Assembly: GCA_021823555.1 (NCBI GenBank)
Contig: JAKANW010000003.1
Location: 1-18,663, forward strand
Origin: Chloroflexota bacterium
Lineage (GTDB): Bacteria > Chloroflexota > Anaerolineae > Anaerolineales > Villigracilaceae
Length of the DNA: 18,663 nucleotides
Direction: 5' to 3'
Position numbers and translations under genes: made by a program. Positions 13,490 to 18,663 of this stretch are shown piece after piece (position 1 is the stretch's first letter; the number at the start of each line of letters is the position of its first letter). Below the pieces are notes generated by a model that ran no database searches, was not told the origin of the DNA, and saw only the letters and a program-made list of their open reading frames with translations.

Positions 13490-14314
13490 TCACTCACCGG
13501 CTTCTTCATCATCGTCAAGCTGGGATACGATTTCCTCGATCTTGCCCACGCGTTGGAGGATTTCTTCGATCTCCAGTTCTGCCTTGAGATTGACCCGGTA
13601 ATCCAATTCGCTCCTGACCCGGTCCTTGGTGTCCTGCCGGTTCTGGCTCATCATGATGACTGGCGCCTGGATGGCGGCCAGCATGGATAGGAACAGGTTG
13701 AGCAGGATGAATGGATAGGGGTCCCACGGACGGGGGATGTCGGCATTGATGCTCACGTATACGATCAGGATGACCAGGAAAGTGATCACGAATCCCCACG
13801 AACCGCCAAAGTGCGCCACTCCATCTGCCATCTTCTGCCCGAACGTTTCCCGGTCGTCAATCTCCTCATTGGGGTTACGGGCGACGCGTGTCCGCATCAG
13901 TTCGTGTGTGGCTCGCAGATGCTTTTCCACGATGGTCATCATGTCCAATCCTGCCATTGGTTTCCTGGTCAGCAGGGCCTCGATATCATTTCGGTCAATT
14001 TCAATGGCAGTGGTATCTTCCACGGCGGCGGCTGTCGTCAGGTGGTTTTCGCCCGCCATAAGGGAGGACATCCCGACCAATCCTCCTTCATCCGCCATAT
14101 CCACAGTGATGTCCTGATAACCTGCATCCTTGATGGTGACGCGCACCAGGCCTTTTTGGATAAGATAAGCCAGGCCGCCCGGATCACCTGTTTTAAAAAT
14201 GCCCTGGCCTGCTTTGAACTCGCGTATTGAAACCTGATCGGCCAGTACCTTTCGCTCTTCCGCGTCGAGCAGTTGAAAGATCGGAACATCATTGAAAAGA
14301 TCGGGATTGACCAT
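13490..14314 (-). CDS. cyclic-nucleotide-binding-fold protein fused to DUF1003 membrane domain
   Basis: The protein has 274 residues. Residues about 8-135 form a CRP-like cNMP-binding fold (DVPIFQLLDAEERKVLADQV, then IFKTGDPGGLAYLIQKGLVRV). The phosphate-binding cassette reads GMSSLMAGENHLTTA (81-95). The conserved glutamate and arginine of CRP-type cassettes are M82 and H91 by my alignment, so cyclic AMP binding is doubtful. Residues about 153-265 are DUF1003, with two helices (about 173-189 and 201-221) and the family run WDPYPFILLNLFLSMLAA followed by QAPVIMMSQNRQ and DYRVNLKAELEIE. A coiled, acidic tail follows (DDDEEAGE). DUF1003 function is unknown. AGGAG lies 9 bases upstream. It follows the zinc-ribbon gene by 25 bases in one unit. 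Confidence 0.85.
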   Translation of the reverse strand: MVNPDLFNDVPIFQLLDAEERKVLADQVSIREFKAGQGIFKTGDPGGLAYLIQKGLVRVTIKDAGYQDITVDMADEGGLVGMSSLMAGENHLTTAAAVEDTTAIEIDRNDIEALLTRKPMAGLDMMTIVEKHLRATHELMRTRVARNPNEEIDDRETFGQKMADGVAHFGGSWGFVITFLVILIVYVSINADIPRPWDPYPFILLNLFLSMLAAIQAPVIMMSQNRQDTKDRVRSELDYRVNLKAELEIEEILQRVGKIEEIVSQLDDDEEAGE

Positions 14315-14339
14315 GTCTGGTACTCCTGGGTGGTTATGG

Positions 14340-15404
14340 TTAAAGGCGGATCACAAACCCACAGAATTCACATTTGATACTATCCTGCCCGCGCAGGATC
14401 ACCTGGCTGATGTTGCCGCCGCAGTTGGGGCACTGGCTGGGTGCGGACTTGACTTTGGCGGCAGCAGCTGCGTCTACAGCGATGGCGCGGTCGTTGTCAA
14501 AGTCTTTTGATTTGGCGCGGTTGATGAGCGCTTGCCATTCGCCGCAGGGCTGCCAGATGTGAAAGTGAGCGAATTGCACCGGCGCGCCGGAGCCAAACCG
14601 GACCTCGATGTGATCTTCGTTTTTGAGCATGCCCTGTTTGCTGGTCGTCACTGATTTAACCGTCGCAACCGGCGCTTCGAGTAGAAGCTTCTGCACCTTT
14701 TCCTTCTTCGTGGCGATGAAGAGCACTTTTTCCTTTGCCACTTCCTCCTTCTCTTCAAAGATCAGCCGCTGGTCGGTGAGATACAGAACTCCATCGGGAT
14801 CATCCTTCTGTTCTTTGCCGCCCTTGACCCATACGGCTTTGACAGCCAGGATGCCCGCCTCAGTGGCAAGCAGCTGAAAAGAAGCCTCGGCCAGTTGCGC
14901 CAGCATCCAGTCTATTTTTTTCAACTGGTCACGAAACTCACTTACCTTGTCCTGAAAAGAATCGTACATGCCGCGTATCTGGTTCTCGGCGGCAGAGACT
15001 TGTGATTCAAGCGAATCCACCTGCGGCTTGAGTTGGCCGAGCAAACTTTGAGCCTGGGGAATGTTGCTCGAAACGGCGGCCAGTTGTGAGGTCCGGCTGC
15101 GAAGCGGAACCAGCGCGGATTGCAGGCGCGCGGACTGCTGTTCGATCTGCATCGTCACGTTCGGCGCGAGTTGTGTCCACTGGCTGCCAAAATTGACGGC
15201 GCTGGCTTCCAGGTCTTTGCCAAAGACGTAGCTACGCGTCCGCAGATCAGTAATTTGTTGGGCAAATCCGTTGATGTCGGTTTGCATATCTTCGATGGCG
15301 TCGCGGACGTTTGCCAGGCGCGTACTTTGCTCCAACGAGCCGATGCGGGATTGAAGTGAGCTGGCCTCGCTTGCGATTTCTTCAGCTGGATTTGTGGTGG
15401 GCAT
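14340..15404 (-). CDS. uncharacterised coiled-coil protein with PH/GRAM-like segment and C-terminal zinc ribbon
   Basis: The protein has 354 residues and I do not recognise a named family. Residues about 5-170 are mostly helical with heptad-like spacing and few prolines, predicting long coiled coils. Residues about 180-295 are a beta-rich segment beginning GILAVKAVWVKGG and containing GVLYLTDQRLIFEEKEE, a pattern common in bacterial PH/GRAM-like domains. The C terminus has four cysteines, C325/C328 (CPNCGG) and C345/C348 (CEFCG), a zinc ribbon. No signal peptide or membrane helix is present, so it is likely cytoplasmic. AAGGAGAG precedes ATG 15404, and a TATAAT on the minus strand (15428-15433) lies upstream. 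It is the first gene of a unit with the cNMP/DUF1003 gene and may act with it at the membrane. Confidence 0.7.
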   Translation of the reverse strand: MPTTNPAEEIASEASSLQSRIGSLEQSTRLANVRDAIEDMQTDINGFAQQITDLRTRSYVFGKDLEASAVNFGSQWTQLAPNVTMQIEQQSARLQSALVPLRSRTSQLAAVSSNIPQAQSLLGQLKPQVDSLESQVSAAENQIRGMYDSFQDKVSEFRDQLKKIDWMLAQLAEASFQLLATEAGILAVKAVWVKGGKEQKDDPDGVLYLTDQRLIFEEKEEVAKEKVLFIATKKEKVQKLLLEAPVATVKSVTTSKQGMLKNEDHIEVRFGSGAPVQFAHFHIWQPCGEWQALINRAKSKDFDNDRAIAVDAAAAAKVKSAPSQCPNCGGNISQVILRGQDSIKCEFCGFVIRL

Positions 15405-15427
15405 TTTTCTCTCCTTTCGATCAGAAA

Positions 15428-15433
15428 ATTATA
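15428..15433 (-). promoter_or_regulatory. -10 element for the minus-strand zinc-ribbon/DUF1003 unit
   Basis: The minus strand reads TATAAT here, 24 bases before ATG 15404 and just upstream of AAGGAGAG. No good -35 is seen at 16-18 bases. Confidence 0.4.
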
Positions 15434-15466
15434 CTTGAGAGCGTCCAAAAAACGTAATTTCGCGAG

Positions 15467-15475
15467 TGGTACAAT
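15467..15475 (+). promoter_or_regulatory. extended -10 promoter of the tkt unit
   Basis: TGGTACAAT is an extended -10 (TGn plus TACAAT) 20 bases before ATG 15496. It implies a very short leader with GGAGG at 15488-15492. No clear -35 is present. It is arranged back to back with the minus-strand promoter at 15428. Confidence 0.45.
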
Positions 15476-15495
15476 GGGCTAAATTCTGGAGGCAC

Positions 15496-17472
15496 ATGAC
15501 TGACGATTTGACAACCCGCGCGATCAATACCCTTCGTTTCCTTTCGGCGGACGCCGTCCAACAGGCCAACTCGGGTCATCCCGGACTGCCAATGGGCGCG
15601 GCGGCAATGGCCTATACTTTGTGGACGCGTCACCTGCGCTACAATCCGCGCAATCCACATTGGGCTGGGCGCGACCGGTTCATCCTGTCCGGCGGGCACG
15701 GCTCAATGTTGTTGTATTCGCTGCTGCATCTGACTGGCTATGATCTGTCCCTGGATGAGATCAAGAACTTTCGCCAGTGGGGAAGCAAAACGCCCGGTCA
15801 TCCTGAATATGGATTGACCCCCGGCGTCGAAACGACGACCGGCCCGCTGGGGCAGGGCTTTGCAACGGGCGTCGGCATGGCCATCGCGCGTGCACATTTG
15901 GCCGCGATGTTCCCTCCAGAATTGTTCGATTATTACATCTATGGGATCGTCACCGACGGCGATTTGATGGAGGGCATCTCCTCTGAAGCTGCGTCGCTGG
16001 CAGGCCATTTGCAATTGGGCCATTTGATCTATCTCTACGACGACAATCACATTTCGATTGATGGTTCGACGGATCTGGCCTTCACCGAAGACCGCGCCGC
16101 GCGCTTCGCGGCTTATGGCTGGCACGTCCAGAAAGTGGATGACGGCAATAACGTGGACGCGGTGGATGCCGCTATTCAGGCCGCGAAAATCCATTCACAG
16201 CCGTCGCTGATCGTCTGCCGCACACACATCGGATTCGGCGCACCGCATAAACAGGATACTTCCAAAGCGCACGGTGAACCGCTGGGCGATGACGAATTGA
16301 ATGCCGCCAAACAAAACCTGGGCTGGCCGCTGGAACCGCGCTTTTTTATTCCCGGCGATGTGCTTGAGTTTTTCCGGGAGGCGATTGAGCGCGGCCAGAA
16401 AACTGAAGAAGAATGGCAAGGCAAGTTCAATGCCTATAAGGCAGAACATCCTGATGCTGGCGCGGAGTTGGAGCGTCGCTTGAAAGGTGAACTGCCCAAA
16501 GGTTGGGAAGCGGCGCTGCCGACTTTCCCGGCTGACCCGAAAGGCATGGCGACGCGCGCATCGTCTGGAAAGGTGTTGAGCGCGCTTTCGAATATCATTC
16601 CGGAATTGATCGGCGGCTCGGCGGATTTGACTCCCTCGAACAACACGAAATTCGATGGCGCGGGCGATTTTGAAAAAGATAACCTGACCGGGCGGTATTT
16701 GCATTTTGGGGTTCGTGAACACGCCATGGGCGCGGCCATCAACGGCATGGCTTTACACGGCGGGGTGATCCCTTACGGCGGCACTTTCCTGATCTTTTCT
16801 GATTACATGAAACCGGCCATCCGCATCGCGGCCATCTCACACATTCCCTCGATCTTCGTCTTTACTCATGACAGCGTTGGTCTCGGCGAAGACGGCCCGA
16901 CCCATCAACCAATCGAGCAACTGGCCGGCTTGAGGGCCATCCCGAACCTGGTCGTGATCCGCCCGGCGGACGCGAACGAAGCAGCAGAAGCGTGGAAGGT
17001 TGCAATTGAACGTCGAAACGGCCCGACAGCCCTGGCGTTGACGCGCCAGTCTGTCCCAACGTTCGAACAGCCCAAAGCTGGGACCTTGGTTGGGAAAGGC
17101 GCGTACGTGCTGGCTTCGTTTGGAAAGAAAAAGCCGGCTATCATTTTGATGGCATCCGGTTCGGAAGTCAGCTTGATCTACGAAGCTGCGAAGAAGCTGG
17201 CCGAGGAAGGACTGAGCGTGCGTGTGGTCTCGTTCCCATCCTGGCAATTGTTCGAGCAACAGGATGAAGATTACAAAGAGTCCGTCCTGCCGCGCAGGAT
17301 CAAGGCGCGGCTGGCTGTCGAAGCGGGAGTCGGTCTCGGCTGGGAACGATACGCTGCCTCTATCATTAGCCTGGAACATTACGGGGCGTCCGCTCCTGCC
17401 AAAATCCTGTTCGAGAAATTTGGGTTTACGGTTGAAAATGTAGCGGCCAGGGCGCACGAGATTTTGAAATAA
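15496..17472 (+). CDS. tkt: transketolase
   Basis: The protein has 658 residues, the full family length. It moves two-carbon ketol units between sugar phosphates in the non-oxidative pentose phosphate pathway, using thiamine diphosphate and a divalent metal. Visible motifs are [10 protein letters not shown] (H28), [13 protein letters not shown] (H68), TGPLGQG, and the thiamine-binding block beginning [18 protein letters not shown] with N184 in DDNHISIDG. Substrate-contact H259 (KAHG) and catalytic E408 ([15 protein letters not shown]) are present. [20 protein letters not shown] marks the pyrimidine domain. I chose ATG 15496, three bases after GGAGG; an in-frame GTG at 15466 precedes the promoter. 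It heads a unit with a small membrane protein, rpiB and a transaldolase. Confidence 0.96.
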   Translation: MTDDLTTRAINTLRFLSADAVQQANSGHPGLPMGAAAMAYTLWTRHLRYNPRNPHWAGRDRFILSGGHGSMLLYSLLHLTGYDLSLDEIKNFRQWGSKTPGHPEYGLTPGVETTTGPLGQGFATGVGMAIARAHLAAMFPPELFDYYIYGIVTDGDLMEGISSEAASLAGHLQLGHLIYLYDDNHISIDGSTDLAFTEDRAARFAAYGWHVQKVDDGNNVDAVDAAIQAAKIHSQPSLIVCRTHIGFGAPHKQDTSKAHGEPLGDDELNAAKQNLGWPLEPRFFIPGDVLEFFREAIERGQKTEEEWQGKFNAYKAEHPDAGAELERRLKGELPKGWEAALPTFPADPKGMATRASSGKVLSALSNIIPELIGGSADLTPSNNTKFDGAGDFEKDNLTGRYLHFGVREHAMGAAINGMALHGGVIPYGGTFLIFSDYMKPAIRIAAISHIPSIFVFTHDSVGLGEDGPTHQPIEQLAGLRAIPNLVVIRPADANEAAEAWKVAIERRNGPTALALTRQSVPTFEQPKAGTLVGKGAYVLASFGKKKPAIILMASGSEVSLIYEAAKKLAEEGLSVRVVSFPSWQLFEQQDEDYKESVLPRRIKARLAVEAGVGLGWERYAASIISLEHYGASAPAKILFEKFGFTVENVAARAHEILK

Positions 17473-17473
17473 A

Positions 17474-17680
17474 ATGACCACGAACGATATACGCGGGTTC
17501 ATTTTGATTGCCATTGGCTTGCTGGCGCTTCTGGGCGCAGCATTCAATTGGAGTATAGTGAACCGGTCTGGTAAGATACTGAACCGCCTGCTTGGGGATG
17601 GGGTGGCGCGCATGATCTATGCTGCGACCGGCGCGGTACTGATCCTTTTAGGCGCTGCGCGGCTGGCCGGGTTGATGTAG
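17474..17680 (+). CDS. small two-helix membrane protein resembling the Imm17 family
   Basis: The protein has 68 residues. Helices lie at about 8-27 and 46-66, with a basic loop NRSGKILNRLLGDGVARMIY between them. The pattern of glycine-rich helix, FNW near residue 25, then GDGVAR-IY and a second helix ending ILLGAARL resembles Imm17, a family named from bacterial toxin-immunity loci. No toxin gene is adjacent, so immunity is doubtful. Small proteins of this shape are common and the match is by eye. It begins one base after the tkt stop with no strong Shine-Dalgarno and ends 20 bases before rpiB, so it is read with the sugar-phosphate genes. That supports it being real. Confidence 0.6.
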   Translation: MTTNDIRGFILIAIGLLALLGAAFNWSIVNRSGKILNRLLGDGVARMIYAATGAVLILLGAARLAGLM

Positions 17681-17700
17681 TTTGGACTGTGAGGAATCGG

Positions 17701-18159
17701 ATGAAGATCGCAATTGCCTGTGACCATGCAGGTTTTCCGATCAAGGATATGGTATTGGAGACTGTGCGCTCTGCGGGCCACGAAGCGTTCGATCTGGGAA
17801 CGGATTCCACCGTTGCAGTGGACTACCCTGATTATGCGGCGAAACTGGGGCGAGCCATCCAGTCAGGCCAGGCCGAACGCGGCATTTTGCTGTGCGGTTC
17901 GGGTGTGGGAGCCAGCATGGCTGCCAACAAGATGCACGGAGTGTACGCCGCGGTGTGTCACGATACCTATTCCGCTCACCAGGGCGTGGAACACGATGAC
18001 ATGAACGTGCTGTGCCTGGGTGGGCGCATCATTGGCCCGGAGCTGGTACGTGAGATCGTGCTGGCCTTTTTGGGGGCGCGCTTTTTAGGAAATGATCCCG
18101 GCCAGGGACGTCACGCGCGGCGGGTGGGGAAGGTGAGAGATTTGGAGAATGAAGGCTAG
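17701..18159 (+). CDS. rpiB: ribose-5-phosphate isomerase B
   Basis: The protein has 152 residues. It interconverts ribose-5-phosphate and ribulose-5-phosphate. MKIAIACDHAGFPIKD has the D8-H9 phosphate-site pair. C65 in GILLCGSGVGASMAANK is the likely catalytic base, and H98 and N102 in GVEHDDMNVLCLGGRI match the RpiB active site. The tail has RHARRVGKV. I chose ATG 17701 because GAGG at 17691-17694 lies just upstream; an in-frame GTG at 17689 has none. It is a cytoplasmic enzyme, here between transketolase and transaldolase, which act on its product pool. Confidence 0.95.
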   Translation: MKIAIACDHAGFPIKDMVLETVRSAGHEAFDLGTDSTVAVDYPDYAAKLGRAIQSGQAERGILLCGSGVGASMAANKMHGVYAAVCHDTYSAHQGVEHDDMNVLCLGGRIIGPELVREIVLAFLGARFLGNDPGQGRHARRVGKVRDLENEG

Positions 18160-18194
18160 ACGCAGGAGAATCAACAATAACTTTAGGAGTCGCA

Positions 18195-18663
18195 ATGTCG
18201 GAACCCATTCGCAAACTTACTTCTCTAGGACAATCCCTTTGGTACGATAATATTCAGAGAAAACTTTTAGAAAATGGCGGACTGCAAGCCATGATCGCGC
18301 GCGGCGATATCCGCGGCGTCACATCGAACCCGTCCATTTTCAACCACGCCATCGCCAAGTCGAATGACTATGATGCGGCCCTGGTGCCGCTGGCCTGGTC
18401 TGGCTGGGAGGCGGAAAAAATCTTTTGGGAGCTGGCTATCGAAGACATCCAAGCCGCCTGCAATGCCTTCCTGCCGCTTTACGAAGAAACCAACGGCGGT
18501 GATGGTTACGTCAGTCTCGAAGTCAGCCCGTATCTGGCCAACGATACCGAAGCTACAGCCGCGCAGGCGCAGCAACTGTGGGCGCGCGTGGCGCGCCCCA
18601 ACCTGATGGTCAAGATCCCTGCCACCCAGGCGGGCATCCCGGCCATCCGCAAGTCCATTGCAG
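18195..18663 (+). CDS. tal: transaldolase (3' end outside window; may be a transaldolase/glucose-6-phosphate isomerase fusion)
   Basis: The frame is open from ATG 18195 to the window edge, giving 156 residues with no stop. TAGGAG at 18184-18189 precedes the start. The sequence MSEPIRKLTSLGQSLWYDNI is the usual N terminus. GVTSNPSIFNHAIA (41-54), VSLEVSPYLAND (106-117) and LMVKIPAT (137-144) are transaldolase motifs, with Schiff-base lysine K140. It transfers dihydroxyacetone units between sedoheptulose-7-phosphate and glyceraldehyde-3-phosphate. The protein resembles the type fused to phosphoglucose isomerase in some bacteria, but the window ends before that part could appear. It follows rpiB by 35 bases. 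Confidence 0.92.
   Translation, partial: MSEPIRKLTSLGQSLWYDNIQRKLLENGGLQAMIARGDIRGVTSNPSIFNHAIAKSNDYDAALVPLAWSGWEAEKIFWELAIEDIQAACNAFLPLYEETNGGDGYVSLEVSPYLANDTEATAAQAQQLWARVARPNLMVKIPATQAGIPAIRKSIA

Noticed and set aside
16837..17613. Long antisense open frame (258 codons) inside tkt
   Set aside because: It mirrors the codon structure of transketolase, shows no family motif and has no ribosome-binding site or promoter.

Overview
The window looks like a piece of an Anaerolineae-type Chloroflexota chromosome. The reasons are a compact Tad (Flp) pilus cluster with no outer-membrane secretin, a receiver-ParA type CpaE, a soluble NarL-family sensor kinase, and folate and pentose-phosphate genes in the arrangement seen in that group. 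This assignment is inferred from gene content and protein style; no 16S or marker gene is present. Coding density is high, no insertion sequence, tRNA, rRNA or CRISPR array was seen, and most of the window is ordinary chromosome.

Region 1 (1-2446): the end of a polytopic membrane protein, probably a GT-C glycosyltransferase, then a NarL/FixJ response regulator and a soluble HisKA_3 histidine kinase as a two-gene unit. Region 2 (2447-8815): pilus genes. A 51-residue Flp pilin has its own extended -10 promoter and terminator. After a 361-base gap that holds promoter-like and dyad elements comes a tight operon of cpaB, cpaE, cpaF, tadB and tadC. The set covers pilin, SAF-domain protein, localisation ATPase, motor ATPase and two membrane platform proteins. 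It lacks a prepilin peptidase, TadE/F minor pilins and a secretin.

Region 3 (8884-10915): comF, a long-form ribosome hibernation factor (hpf) and folE, with a strong terminator-like hairpin squeezed between hpf and folE. Region 4 (10963-12608, minus strand): a TlpA/ResA-like thioredoxin, an Lgt-family membrane protein that appears to lack the catalytic arginines, and folB, convergent with folE. Region 5 (12665-13435): a DUF429 protein divergent from the thioredoxin.

Region 6 (13490-15404, minus strand): a two-gene unit of a coiled-coil/PH-like/zinc-ribbon protein of unknown function and a cyclic-nucleotide-binding-fold/DUF1003 membrane protein. A perfect 16-bp palindrome separates it from the DUF429 gene. 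Region 7 (15496-18663): non-oxidative pentose phosphate genes transketolase, a small two-helix membrane protein resembling Imm17, ribose-5-phosphate isomerase B, and a transaldolase cut by the window end.

I did not find a clearly new biological system. The most promising leads are the zinc-ribbon/DUF1003 pair, the catalytically altered Lgt-like protein beside a thioredoxin, and the regulatory sequence around the pilus promoters next to the two-component pair.
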